Part shown: in pieces, positions 56,542 to 64,000 of the stretch
How positions within the stretch are numbered: the first letter of the stretch is position 1
Layout: each line of letters begins with the position of its first letter
Source: Actinomycetospora lemnae
GTDB lineage: Bacteria; Actinomycetota; Actinomycetes; Mycobacteriales; Pseudonocardiaceae
Assembly: GCF_028737315.1 (NCBI RefSeq)
Contig: NZ_JAQZAO010000006.1
Coordinates: 372,001 to 436,000 of the forward strand
Direction of reading: 5' to 3'
DNA length: 64,000 nt
The notes under the pieces: generated by a model
Seen by the model: the letters and a program-made list of their open reading frames with translations, nothing else
Told to the model about the DNA's origin: nothing
The model's database searches: none
Position numbers and translations under genes: made by a program

Positions 56542-57435
56542 GTGGGGCAGCAGGACTTCGACGTGGTGTCCGACGGCTGGTCGTTCCTCGAGGGCCCGCG
56601 ATGGCACGAGGGCCGGCTCTGGGCCTCGGACTTCTACACCGAGCGGGTCGTCGCGATCGAGCCCGACGGCGGTCACGAGGTGATGGCCGAGGTCCCCGGG
56701 CAGCCGTCCGGGCTGGGCTTCCTGCCCGACGGCCGCGCGCTGATCGTCTCCATGCGCGACCGGCGCATCCTGCGCCGGGAGCAGGACGGGTCGCTGGTCG
56801 AGCACGCGGACCTCTCGGGGCTGGTCACGTCGGTGCTCAACGACATGATCGTCGACGACCGGGGCGGCGCGTACGTCGGCAACTTCGGCTTCGACCTCAT
56901 GGCGGGCGCGCCGCTCGCCCGCACGACGCTGGTCTACGTCGACCCCGACGGCACCCCGACGACCATCGCCGACGACCTGCTCTTCCCCAACGGCATGGTG
57001 CTGTTCGACCGCGTGCTCGTCGTGGCCGAGACCTTCGGCGCGCGCCTGACGGCCTTCGACGTCGCCGCCGACGGTGGCCTCGCCCGGCGGCGGGACTGGG
57101 CGCGGTTCGGCGCTCCGCCGGCCACCGAGGACGTCGGCGAGGCGCTCGGTGCGCTCGCCGTCGCGCCCGACGGGATGGGCGGCGACGCCGAGGGCGCGAT
57201 CTGGGTGGCCGACGCCCTGCACCAGCGGGTCCTGCGGGTCGCCGAGGGCGGCGAGGTGCTCGAGGAGCGACCGACCGGCGGGCTCGGCGTCTACGCCTGC
57301 ATGCTCGGCGGCGACGACGGGCGCACCCTCTACGCCTGCGCGGCCCCGTCGTTCGCCGAGCACGAGCGCCGGCCGGTGCGCGAGGCCGTCCTGCTCGCCA
57401 CCCGGGTCGACGTGCCCCACGGCGGGCGGCCCTGA
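56542..57435 (+). CDS. SMP-30/gluconolactonase-family protein
   Basis: 297-residue six-bladed beta-propeller. FLEGPRWHEGRLWASDFYTE contains the first metal Glu; SVLNDMIVDDRGGAYVGNFG the Asn-Asp pair; LLFPNGMVLFDRVLVVAETF another ligand; and GAIWVADALHQRVLRVAEGG a further Asp. The family hydrolyses sugar lactones or related esters. GTG 56542 follows GAGGAGGAG. It is 61 bp after the LysR gene and may belong to the same regulon. Confidence 0.9.
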   Translation: MGQQDFDVVSDGWSFLEGPRWHEGRLWASDFYTERVVAIEPDGGHEVMAEVPGQPSGLGFLPDGRALIVSMRDRRILRREQDGSLVEHADLSGLVTSVLNDMIVDDRGGAYVGNFGFDLMAGAPLARTTLVYVDPDGTPTTIADDLLFPNGMVLFDRVLVVAETFGARLTAFDVAADGGLARRRDWARFGAPPATEDVGEALGALAVAPDGMGGDAEGAIWVADALHQRVLRVAEGGEVLEERPTGGLGVYACMLGGDDGRTLYACAAPSFAEHERRPVREAVLLATRVDVPHGGRP

Positions 57436-57573
57436 CGGCTGGCTGCTCCGCGCCCGCAGGCCCGTGACGGGCAGGGGCGGCGGGGCGGCTGCCGACCACG
57501 CCGCCGGGGTCGACGTGGCGCAGCTCGTCGGCGGGCACCGCCCTCGCCGCGGCGGAGGAGCGCACCGAGGAGA

Positions 57574-58614
57574 TCAGCCGAGAGCTGTGACCGGCGTGTC
57601 CGCCGGCAGCGTGACCGGCAGGCCGACCAGCGCCAGGTGCTCGGGACCGATGAACGCGGTGACCTCGGCGATGCGACCGTCGGGGGCGAGCGTGAGCACG
57701 TCGAGCACCATGCCCCGCCAGGCGCCGGCGTCGTCGTCCCACGTGTAGCAGCCGACGGCGAGCTGGCCGTTGGCGCGCGCGGGGACGTGGCGCCAGGGCG
57801 TGCGCAGCGGCGCGGCCTCGAGGAACGCGGTGACCGCCGCGGTGCCCCGGTACCACTCCGCGTTCGGCGGCATGGCCCAGGTGACGTCGGCGGTGAGCAA
57901 CCCGACCAGCGCCTCGGTGTCGCCCGCCTCGAGCGCGGCGGTGTAGCGCGCGACGGTGGCGGCGAGCCGGGCGTCGGACAGGGCGCGCAGGGTGCGCTGC
58001 TGGCTGGGGCCCTCGACCTTGGCGGCGAGCGTCGCGCGGGCGCGCTGGACGGCGCTGTTCACCGACGCCGTCGTCGTCGCCATCATCGTCGCGACCTCGG
58101 CGGCGGAGAACCCGAGGACCTCCGTGAGCAGCAGCGCCGCCCGCTGGTTGCCCGGCAGGTGCTGCAGCGCGGCGACGAACGCGAGCTCGACCGACTCGCG
58201 CTCCTCGACCGTCGCGTCCGGGAGGTCCGGGTAGGGGCCGAGCCAGGCCACCTCGGTGCGCGGGGGGTCGTCCCCGGGCTGCTCGCTCGACGGGCCCAGG
58301 TCCATCGGCAGCGCGCGCCGCCCCCGCCGACCGACGGCGTCGAGGCTCGCGTTGGTGGCCACCGTGTAGAGCCACGAGCGCAGCGCGCCGGGACGGTCCG
58401 GCCGGCCCTCGAAGCGCTCGATCGCCCGCCACGCCCGCAGCAGCGCGTCCTGCAGGGCGTCGTCGGCGTCGTGGACCGACCCGAGCATGCGGTAGCAGTG
58501 GGCGTGCAGCTCGCGGCGCAGCGGCGCGACGAGCCGCTCGAACGCCGCGTCGTCGCCCGCCCGCGCGCGCTCGAGATCGGGGTCCGGGGCGGGCCCGACC
58601 GGCGTCGTGCTCAT
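57574..58614 (-). CDS. ECF sigma factor with SnoaL-like C-terminal domain (SigG/SigX5 type)
   Basis: 346 residues. Region 2 (residues about 20-95): AFERLVAPLRRELHAHCYRM, LGSVHDADDALQDALLRAWR and RSWLYTVATNASLDAVGRRG; region 4 (about 145-200): AALQHLPGNQRAALLLTEVL and GFSAAEVATMMATTTASVNS. The C-terminal third (ALEAGDTEALVGLLTADVTW) is a SnoaL/NTF2-like domain that in these sigma factors replaces a separate anti-sigma factor. No anti-sigma gene is adjacent. G-rich repeats lie just 5' of the gene. Confidence 0.93.
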   Translation of the reverse strand: MSTTPVGPAPDPDLERARAGDDAAFERLVAPLRRELHAHCYRMLGSVHDADDALQDALLRAWRAIERFEGRPDRPGALRSWLYTVATNASLDAVGRRGRRALPMDLGPSSEQPGDDPPRTEVAWLGPYPDLPDATVEERESVELAFVAALQHLPGNQRAALLLTEVLGFSAAEVATMMATTTASVNSAVQRARATLAAKVEGPSQQRTLRALSDARLAATVARYTAALEAGDTEALVGLLTADVTWAMPPNAEWYRGTAAVTAFLEAAPLRTPWRHVPARANGQLAVGCYTWDDDAGAWRGMVLDVLTLAPDGRIAEVTAFIGPEHLALVGLPVTLPADTPVTALG

Positions 58615-58642
58615 GGCAGGAGTGTGCCGCGTGGGTCCGACA

Positions 58643-58689
58643 CCGCCGACCCCTCCGCCGACCCCTCCGCCGGCCCTCCGCCGACCCCA
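58643..58689. repeat. 12-bp tandem repeats upstream of the ECF sigma gene
   Basis: CCGCCGACCCCT twice, CCGCCGGCCCT, then CCGCCGACCCCA, immediately 5' of the sigma gene. The rest of 58615-58834 contains only the GOLPH3-like gene promoter. Confidence 0.6.
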
Positions 58690-58822
58690 CCGCCCCGCCC
58701 CTCACGGGCTGCCACCGGTCCTCCGGCCGCACGGCCGACCCGTGTGACCCGGGCGGACGCACCGTTCGACGCCGTGTGCCGCCGTCCAGGGACTGCTCGC
58801 TCGGGTGGGGGAAGAATCTGCC

Positions 58823-58828
58823 TAGGCT
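58823..58828 (+). promoter_or_regulatory. -10 element of the GOLPH3-like gene
   Basis: TAGGCT, 6 bp before GTG 58835; leaderless spacing. Confidence 0.5.
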
Positions 58829-58834
58829 GTCTCC

Positions 58835-59542
58835 GTGCGCTCGGATCGGTGGTCGTCCCGGACCGCGGACCTGACGTTGCCCGAGCGGGTGGCGTGGGTC
58901 CTCGGCGACGACCACGGCCGGCCCGTCTCCACGTTGACCGAGCCCGCCGGCCTGCTCGTCGCGGCCGCGATGGTGGAGCTGCTGCTCGACGCGTCCCTGC
59001 TCGACGCGGGGACGGCCTACCGCCGCGGCCCGGTCGAGGTGCACGACCCGCTGCTGTCCTGGGTGGCCGACGGCCTGCTCGCCCACGGCGGCGCGAAGGC
59101 CGACCTGCAGCACGCGGTGACGGGCGCGCGGGGTGCGCAGATGATCCGCCGCACGATGGACCGCCTCGTCGAGCGTGGCCTCGCGGGCCGGGAGCCGCGG
59201 CGGGTGTTCGGCTACCTCGCGATGCCGGTGTTCGGGTCGGCGCTGCGGGTCCACGAGGTCGACGCGCTGCACCACGACCGCTCCGCGGTGCGGGCCGTCC
59301 TCGACGGCGAGGACCCCGACGAGGCGCTCGCGATGCTCGTCGTCCTGCTGCACCACGGGCGCCGGGTGCGCGACCTCAGCCCGTCCGACCCCGCCCGCGC
59401 GTCCCGCCGCGCGCGGGCCGTCGCCGACGGCCGGCACGTGACGCTCGGGGTCGCGCAGGACATCCGCCGGCTCGTCTCGCCGACGGTCGCCACGGTGCTG
59501 GCCGCGCTCACGGCGACGACGGTGATCGGTTCGGACCACTGA
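58835..59542 (+). CDS. GOLPH3/VPS74 (GPP34) family protein
   Basis: 235 residues. TLPERVAWVLGDDHGRPVST, AAAMVELLLDASLLDAGTAY and LVERGLAGREPRRVFGYLAM are the characteristic helical segments of the GOLPH3 fold, which in eukaryotes binds phosphoinositides at the Golgi; in actinobacteria, where these genes occur in several copies, the role is unknown. The protein is cytosolic, possibly peripheral to the membrane. Confidence 0.85.
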   Translation: MRSDRWSSRTADLTLPERVAWVLGDDHGRPVSTLTEPAGLLVAAAMVELLLDASLLDAGTAYRRGPVEVHDPLLSWVADGLLAHGGAKADLQHAVTGARGAQMIRRTMDRLVERGLAGREPRRVFGYLAMPVFGSALRVHEVDALHHDRSAVRAVLDGEDPDEALAMLVVLLHHGRRVRDLSPSDPARASRRARAVADGRHVTLGVAQDIRRLVSPTVATVLAALTATTVIGSDH

Positions 59543-59652
59543 TCGCGTCCGAGCGGCCGCAACCCGGCGATTCCCCCGTCCGGACCCCCTGCCGCGGCGC
59601 GAAAAACGGATTACGGTAGGGCCTCCGAACCGGGCGCGAGGGCCCGGGGCCG

Positions 59653-59668
59653 GGGAAGGGAGCTTCCC
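59653..59668 (+). promoter_or_regulatory. hairpin overlapping a ribosome binding site
   Basis: GGGAAG (59653-59658) and CTTCCC (59663-59668) pair around GGAG, directly abutting the ATG at 59669 and enclosing the purine-rich Shine-Dalgarno stretch. Confidence 0.4.
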
Positions 59669-60283
59669 ATGACGTCCACACGCCCTCCGGAGGGCCTGCC
59701 CGTCCTCGAGGCCGGCGCGCACCGCGACGCGGAGGCCGGCAGCTGTCTCATGGAGTACGTCTCCGTGCTCGCCGGTGAACGCTTCACCGACCGGCCGCGC
59801 TGCACCCATCCCGCGCTCGCGGCGGTGGCGTGGCAGGTCAACGACGCCGTGTCGTCGGCGACCCGTCAGCAGTTGGCCACCCGCGCGGTGACCCTGATCG
59901 GTCTCGGCCGCCAGGCGGGTGTCGAGGTCCGCCCGATCGTCCTCGCGACGATCGCCCGCGCGGGTCTCGCGATCGACCCGGGCAACCGCTTCTTCCCCCG
60001 CCTGCAGCGCCGCCTCGAGCGCCGCGCCGCCGTGACGCCGGGTCGCCGGGGACGCGGCGAGAACGGCGACGGCGGGCGGCTCGCGACGCTGCTGCACGTC
60101 GGGCCGGTCAACCACGCGTGCGCGCACCTGCTCGTCGCCGCCCGCGTGGCCGACCTCGACGCCGAGGCCCGCGACCGGGTGCTGCTCGGGCTCCTCGACG
60201 ACACGATCGCCGCGGTGCGCGACGCCGAGCGCCGCGCCCGCGCCGAGGGGACCGTCCTGCCCGCGGCGGTGCCCGCCGGCTGA
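59669..60283 (+). CDS. conserved actinobacterial protein of unknown function
   Basis: 204 residues, cytosolic. The N-terminal half contains DAEAGSCLMEYVSVLAGERF then TDRPRCTHPALAAVAWQVND, a motif I associate with a widespread but uncharacterised actinobacterial family; a Cys appears in both halves of it (SCLME and PRCTH). The rest is helical and Arg-rich. The start codon abuts a small hairpin that encloses the ribosome binding site. Confidence 0.75.
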   Translation: MTSTRPPEGLPVLEAGAHRDAEAGSCLMEYVSVLAGERFTDRPRCTHPALAAVAWQVNDAVSSATRQQLATRAVTLIGLGRQAGVEVRPIVLATIARAGLAIDPGNRFFPRLQRRLERRAAVTPGRRGRGENGDGGRLATLLHVGPVNHACAHLLVAARVADLDAEARDRVLLGLLDDTIAAVRDAERRARAEGTVLPAAVPAG

Positions 60284-60303
60284 GGCGGGTCAGCCCCGGG
60301 GCG

Positions 60304-60834
60304 TCAGCCCAGCCCCACGCGCACGCAGGTCCCGTCGAGCAGCCGTTCGAGGCAGACGCGCACGCCCGCGCCGGCGGACGAGCCGTCCGAGGAACCGTTC
60401 GAGGAACCGCTGTCCGGCCTGCTCGCCGGGCGCTCGGCCCCGCCCGACGAACCGCCCGACCGCGCCGGTGGGTCGTCGCGGTCCTCCTCCGAGCCCGCGT
60501 CGGACCCGCGCGACGTCGCCGCGCGCTGCCCCGTGCTCCCGGCCGCCGGGCGGTCGGCGCGCGGGGCGGGGTGCGGCGAGCTCGGCCCGGTGACCGCGGC
60601 GTTCGCTGGGCTCGGGGTGCCGGCCGGGTCCGCGGGCGCGCCGGGGATCGCCGTACCGGGCGGCGGCGGCGCCGGCGTCGTGCCGGGAGGTGCGTGCGCC
60701 GCGTCCGGCACGGTCGCACCCGGGCGGCCCGTGGTCGTCGAGTCGGTGAGCGTGCCCGGCGTCAGGTAGCCGACCTGCGCGGAGCCGAGCATGACGACGG
60801 CGCCGAGCAGCGCCGCGAGCAGCACCTTCTTCAC
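60304..60834 (-). CDS. secreted or membrane-anchored Pro/Ser-rich protein
   Basis: 176 residues: one N-terminal hydrophobic segment (KKVLLAALLGAVVMLGSAQV) acting as signal or anchor, about 120 residues of low-complexity Pro/Thr/Ser/Asp-rich sequence, and a short conserved-looking C-terminus VCLERLLDGTCVRVGLG whose two Cys could pair. It looks like a cell-wall stalk presenting a tiny domain. GTG 60834 has GGAGG 8 bp upstream (GTG 60837 is less well placed). Confidence 0.6.
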   Translation of the reverse strand: MKKVLLAALLGAVVMLGSAQVGYLTPGTLTDSTTTGRPGATVPDAAHAPPGTTPAPPPPGTAIPGAPADPAGTPSPANAAVTGPSSPHPAPRADRPAAGSTGQRAATSRGSDAGSEEDRDDPPARSGGSSGGAERPASRPDSGSSNGSSDGSSAGAGVRVCLERLLDGTCVRVGLG

Positions 60835-61050
60835 CACGCCGGCCTCCGAGAACGCCCACCCCGGTGATCTCCCCGCGCCCCGGGCAGCCGGACATCGCGG
60901 ACGGGATCGGGCTCGTGACCGGCGATGACGTGCTCTCGCCCGAACGCGCACGGGGATCACCCGAGGGGACGTCCAGTCAACCGCCTGCGTGATCGGCAGC
61001 GGCTGGACGGGCGATGGGCCCACCACGGACGAGCGACGGGGCCCTCCGGC

Positions 61051-62187
61051 TCAGGGACCGGGCGCGCCACCCCGCCCACCGAGCACCGCGACCGGGACGG
61101 CGAGGAGGCAGGCCGCGCCCGCGACGACGAACGACGCCGGGCCGCCGGCCGCCCCGAGCACCGCGGCGAGGGCGGCCGCGCCGAGGCCCGTGCCGGCGTC
61201 GTAGGCCGTGTTCCACCAGGTGCTCGCGGCGCCGGAGCGCTCGGGGCCGGCGCGGGCGAACAGCGCGATCAGGGTGTCGCTCTGGACCGCCCCGAACCCG
61301 AGGCCGACGAGCACCGCGCCGGCGAGCACCGCCGCGCCCGCGCTCGTCCCGCCGGCGGCGACCACCCCGGCGCCCGCGGCGACGAGCAGCAGGCCGATCA
61401 CGGTGACGACCGGCGTGCGCACCCGGCGCCCCGGCCGGTCGGCGAGCTCGCCCGCGAGCCCGCGCCCGGCGAGCTGGCCCGCGGTGAGGACGGCGAGGGC
61501 GACCGCGGCGGTGGCGGTGCCGCCGGCGAGCCCGACCGAGGACGCGGACCCCGTGCCCGGCGTCCACAGCGGCAGCACGGTGATCACGCCGCCCGCGGCC
61601 GCCGCCGACACCACCATCGCCGACCACGGCGCCACGACGATCGACGCCGGCAGGCCGCCGGCCCGCTGACGGGGTGCCGCGCGGGTCGTCGGCAGCCGCC
61701 CGCACAGCAGCGCGGCCACCACGGGCAGCGCCGCCCCCACCAGCAGCACGACGGCCGCGTCGAGCGCCTCGTAGGCCCACACACCGCCGCTGAGCAGGAC
61801 GAGCTGGGGCAGGCCGACCGCGACGCCGTAGAGACCGATCGCGCGGCCGCGTCGTGACGGCGGGGCGAGGTCGGCGGTCAGCGCCGCCCCGGTCACCGTG
61901 ACCAGCCCGAACCCGAGCCCGCGCACCACGGCCACCGCGAGCAGGACCGGCAGGGCCGCCGTCGCCGCGAGCAGGACCGCCGGGGCGCCCATCGCGAGGA
62001 CACCGGCGATCATCGCCGCGCGCGGGCCCACCCGGCGCAGCACGGCGGGCACCGTGAGCTGCGCGGCGACCGTCGCCGCCATGAACACGCCCGTCGTCGC
62101 GCCCGCGGCCGCCGGGCTCGCCCCGCCCGCGGCCGCGTGCACCGGCACCACGGGCAGGAGCAGCGCGTACCCGCCGAAGGCGAGCAC
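61051..62187 (-). CDS. MFS transporter
   Basis: At least 378 residues with 11-12 hydrophobic segments, e.g. AVAVVRGLGFGLVTVTGAAL and AVVLLVGAALPVVAALLCGR; APPSRRGRAIGLYGVAVGLP is the conserved loop after TM4 of drug-efflux-type MFS proteins. The end given is GTG 62187, but this truncates TM1; the frame stays open to a CTG at 62256 that overlaps the previous stop (CTGA) and would add STSPQPGDSLWSPAFVAVLA, completing the first helix. The true start is therefore probably 62256. Substrate unknown. Confidence 0.82.
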   Translation of the reverse strand: MLAFGGYALLLPVVPVHAAAGGASPAAAGATTGVFMAATVAAQLTVPAVLRRVGPRAAMIAGVLAMGAPAVLLAATAALPVLLAVAVVRGLGFGLVTVTGAALTADLAPPSRRGRAIGLYGVAVGLPQLVLLSGGVWAYEALDAAVVLLVGAALPVVAALLCGRLPTTRAAPRQRAGGLPASIVVAPWSAMVVSAAAAGGVITVLPLWTPGTGSASSVGLAGGTATAAVALAVLTAGQLAGRGLAGELADRPGRRVRTPVVTVIGLLLVAAGAGVVAAGGTSAGAAVLAGAVLVGLGFGAVQSDTLIALFARAGPERSGAASTWWNTAYDAGTGLGAAALAAVLGAAGGPASFVVAGAACLLAVPVAVLGGRGGAPGP

Positions 62188-62252
62188 GGTGGCCGCGAGG
62201 ACCGCGACGAACGCCGGCGACCACAGGGAGTCGCCGGGCTGCGGGGACGTGC

Positions 62253-62555
62253 TCAGGAGGCGCCGCGGCGGTCGAGCACCGAGGAGATCTTCGCGGCGAG
62301 GTCGGTGTCCTTGGCGGTGAGCCCGCCCTCCGAGTGGGTCGACAGCTTGAACTTCAGGCTGTTGAAGCGGATGTCCATGTCCGGGTGGTGGTCGGCCTCC
62401 TCGGCGAGGTCGGCGACGTCGCCGACCGTCGCGATCGCCTCGCGGAAGCTCGGCAGCTTCGCGAAGCGGACGATCGTCGCGTCGTCCTCGCGCTGCCAGC
62501 CGGGCAGGCCGTCGAGGGCCTGCGCGATCGCGTCCTCTCCCAGGAGCTCAGCCAT
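62253..62555 (-). CDS. pterin-4a-carbinolamine dehydratase
   Basis: 100 residues. LDGLPGWQREDDATIVRFAK and DVADLAEEADHHPDMDIRFN with the catalytic histidines, then LKFKLSTHSEGGLTAKDTDL, match the PCD/DCoH family that dehydrates 4a-hydroxy-tetrahydropterin. In bacteria lacking aromatic hydroxylases the role is unclear, sometimes linked to molybdopterin or folate-type metabolism. ATG 62555 lies 6 bp after CAGGAT, suggesting leaderless transcription. It is upstream of the MFS gene, possibly overlapping it. Confidence 0.93.
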   Translation of the reverse strand: MAELLGEDAIAQALDGLPGWQREDDATIVRFAKLPSFREAIATVGDVADLAEEADHHPDMDIRFNSLKFKLSTHSEGGLTAKDTDLAAKISSVLDRRGAS

Positions 62556-62642
62556 GCCCGGATCCTGGCACGCCGACCGCGGCCCGGACAGGCGGCACGG
62601 AGCCGGCGGAGCCGCCGCGACGGAGGCGGGATACTGATCACC

Positions 62643-63050
62643 GTGGACCGGGTCGTCGTCGGGGCCGCGCTCGTCCGGGACGGGCGGGTGCTCGCCGCGC
62701 GCCGCACGCGCCCGGCCGCCGCCGCCGGGCGCTGGGAGCTGCCCGGGGGCGCGGTGGAGCCGGGCGAGGACGAGGCGACCGCGCTCGCCCGGGAGCTGCG
62801 CGAGGAGCTGGCCGTCGCCGTCGTCGTCGGCGACCGGGTGGGCCCCGAGGTCCCGCTGCCGGGGGAGCGGGTGCTGCGCATCCGTGCCTGCGCGACGGCG
62901 GGCGAGCCGACGGCGCTCGAGCACGACGCCCTGCGCTGGCTGGGTCCCGATGAGCTCGACGACGTCGACTGGCTCGACACCGACCGCGCCGTCCTGCCGG
63001 CGCTCGCGGACCTCCTCAGGCCGCCCGGGCCTTCTTCAGCGCCTTCTTGA
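62643..63050 (+). CDS. Nudix hydrolase (MutT-like)
   Basis: 135 residues, cytosolic; hydrolyses nucleoside diphosphate-X compounds, plausibly 8-oxo-dGTP. The Nudix box is complete: GGAVEPGEDEATALARELRE followed by ELAV. The N-terminal VVVGAALVRDGRVLAARRTR is typical of MutT. GTG 62643. Its last 35 bp overlap the convergent Cys/Lys-rich gene. Confidence 0.92.
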   Translation: MDRVVVGAALVRDGRVLAARRTRPAAAAGRWELPGGAVEPGEDEATALARELREELAVAVVVGDRVGPEVPLPGERVLRIRACATAGEPTALEHDALRWLGPDELDDVDWLDTDRAVLPALADLLRPPGPSSAPS

Positions 63051-63267
63051 GGTCCTTGCCCGAGACGCCGGCCTCGGACAGGCGCGCGGCCTGCAGCAGC
63101 AGCACCGGGCAGCCCTTGCAGCGCGGTGACGACCGGCAGCACTTCTTCTTGATCTTCTTGGCGCCGGTGAGCGGGGCGGCGTGTGCGAGGTGGGCCAGGT
63201 GGAGGGGCACCTTCGGGGCCTTGAGCGGCTCGGGCTCCTTCTCGTGCTTCTTCCCGCCCTTGCCCAT
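63016..63267 (-). CDS. small Cys/Lys-rich protein under an iron box
   Basis: 83 residues: Lys-rich start (MGKGGKKHEKEPEPLKAPKV), PLHLAHLAHAAPLTGAKKIK, then a cysteine cluster KKCCRSSPRCKGCPV, and a basic tail KDLKKALKKARAA. Four Cys within about 13 residues plus several His suggest metal or Fe-S binding, but I do not recognise a characterised family. ATG 63267 is leaderless: -10 TAGCCT lies 6 bp upstream and is embedded in an IdeR-type iron box (63267-63285). Confidence 0.75.
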   Translation of the reverse strand: MGKGGKKHEKEPEPLKAPKVPLHLAHLAHAAPLTGAKKIKKKCCRSSPRCKGCPVLLLQAARLSEAGVSGKDLKKALKKARAA

Positions 63268-63285
63268 GAGGTGAGGCTAACCTCT
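63267..63285 (-). promoter_or_regulatory. second iron box (IdeR/DtxR-type)
   Basis: Read on the minus strand, AGAGGTTAGCCTCACCTCA matches 15 of 19 positions of TTAGGTTAGCCTAACCTAA. It covers the -10 element and transcription start of the small Cys/Lys-rich gene. Confidence 0.65.
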
Positions 63286-63421
63286 GTTCTGCCGCCCGGA
63301 CCAGACCCCTCGGACCCCCACCTCGGGCGACCGTGTCACGATGGCCATTCCCGGTACGGCCGGTGGTCGCCGACCGGGTCGTCCAGGAGCAGCACCCCCG
63401 AGGCAGAAGGGCCGGCGAAGG

Positions 63422-64000
63422 CGTGAGCGGTCCCCGACCTGCCGTCGGAGTCCTCCCCGCCCTCCTGTTCGCCCTCGCGATCCTGGCGGGCTGCACCGGC
63501 GCGCCCCCGCCCGTCGTCGGCCAGGTGCCGACGCCCGCACCGGCCCCGACCCCGCAGCTCGAGCCCGACCCCACCGAGCTGCGCATCGGCGTCGACGACC
63601 TCGGGGTCGGCTTCAACCCCCACCGCGTCGCCGACGAGACCCCGCTCTCCCGCGCGATGGCGGCGCTGGTGCTCCCCTCGGCGTTCCGCCCCGGCCCGGA
63701 CGGCGAGCCCCGGCTCGACACCGCCGTGGTGACCTCGGCGCGTGTGACGGAGACCGCGCCGTTCACCGTCTCCTACGAGATCGCGCCGGCCGCGAGCTGG
63801 TCGGACAACGCTCCGATCGCCGCCGAGGACTTCGTCTACCTCTGGCAGCAGATGCGCAGCCAGCCCGGCGTCGTGGGCGCGGCCGGCTACCGCGCGATCA
63901 GCGACGTCCGGTCCCGGGCGGGCGGCAAGGCCGTCGACGTCGTGTTCGACCGGCCCTACCCGGCGTGGCCGACGCTGTTCGACCACCTGCTGCCCGCGCA
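63422..64000 (+). CDS. lpqW: LpqW-like ABC substrate-binding-protein-fold lipoprotein (5' part)
   Basis: Runs off the window; 193 codons visible. The signal peptide ends FALAILAGC (lipidated Cys), followed by a Pro/Ala linker and then ELRIGVDDLGVGFNPHRVAD, ALVLPSAFRPGPDGEPRLDT, FTVSYEIAPAASWSDNAPIA and DFVYLWQQMRSQPGVVGAAG, which closely resemble M. tuberculosis LpqW. LpqW has a peptide-binding-protein fold but regulates PIM/lipoarabinomannan synthesis rather than transport. The GTG at 63422 gives this layout. It diverges from the iron-boxed small gene. Confidence 0.88.

Noticed and set aside
57436-57573. Remnant coding sequence (frame ending EERTEEISREL) after the SMP-30 gene
   Set aside because: Only about 25 suggestive codons, no homologous domain recognised and no start; not enough to call a pseudogene.
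56897-60127. A 1076-codon minus-strand frame
   Set aside because: It spans several well-supported genes on both strands, including the ECF sigma factor in another frame, and has Arg-rich shadow composition.

Overview
This is 64 kb of very GC-rich chromosomal DNA from an actinobacterium of the mycolata/Pseudonocardiales type (a Pseudonocardia- or Actinomycetospora-like organism is my best guess). The reasons are extreme third-position GC, frequent GTG starts, many probable leaderless genes with a TANNNT -10 element 6-8 nt before the start codon, mycothiol metabolism (mca), an LpqW-like lipoprotein, a GuaB1-type IMPDH relative and a twin-arginine EfeB. I saw no insertion sequence, prophage, integrase or CRISPR array. 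It reads as a core-genome segment carrying a few accessory genes.

Layout. 0-11 kb: 3' end of mfd, a SurA-like lipoprotein, mazG, an efeUOB ferrous-iron uptake operon behind an IdeR/DtxR-type iron box, a lytic transglycosylase, a TPR protein, enolase, an FtsB/DivIC-like protein and a DUF501 protein. 11-17.5 kb: ppx/gppA, a membrane protein, udgB, an unusual class-I tRNA with anticodon UAA, a PIG-L family deacetylase, and a 751-residue protein joining a PAS-like region, a LOV photosensor, a GAF domain and a PP2C/SpoIIE phosphatase. 17.5-27.5 kb: an MT0933-like small protein, a Bax-inhibitor-1 protein, thiolase, cbs plus a cystathionine gamma-lyase/synthase (transsulfuration), a PPOX flavoprotein, a threonine dehydratase, greA, mca and a small membrane protein. 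27.5-36 kb: DUF255 thioredoxin-like protein, an unknown protein, hemolysin III, a short-chain cis-prenyltransferase, a secreted two-repeat protein, a DUF885 protein and phoH2. 36-52 kb: guaB1, DUF3817, an ATP-dependent DNA ligase overlapping fumC, an L,D-transpeptidase, glpX, DUF4245, xseA/xseB with a lipid-droplet-type protein, ispH, a DUF6542 protein, rmuC, ogt and ychF. 52-64 kb is more accessory: a polytopic membrane protein, an LLM flavin oxidoreductase, an SDR/LysR divergent pair, an SMP-30 protein, an ECF sigma factor with a SnoaL-like tail, GOLPH3, an MFS exporter, pterin carbinolamine dehydratase, a Nudix hydrolase, a tiny Cys/Lys-rich protein under a second iron box, and the 5' part of lpqW.

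The gene order closely follows, in compressed form, the M. tuberculosis blocks mfd-mazG-lpqU-eno-Rv1024-Rv1025-ppx and fadA3-cbs-metB-greA-mca ... phoH2-fum-glpX ... xseB-xseA-Rv1109c-lytB2 ... ychF (as I recall that map). The efeUOB operon, the LOV phosphatase and the genes after 52 kb are additions to that backbone.

The most interesting non-genic content is a set of dispersed palindromes at gene 3' ends. Family A has four copies built on a 9-bp GCAGCGAAC/GTTCGCTGC hairpin. Family B has two loci with a long stem and a CTCAAC loop. A single 19-bp-stem hairpin follows phoH2. Other items are an identical 18-bp repeat inside both ilvA and lig, a C-tract array that should form G-quadruplexes on the minus strand, an intrinsic terminator in the greA leader, and two IdeR-like boxes.
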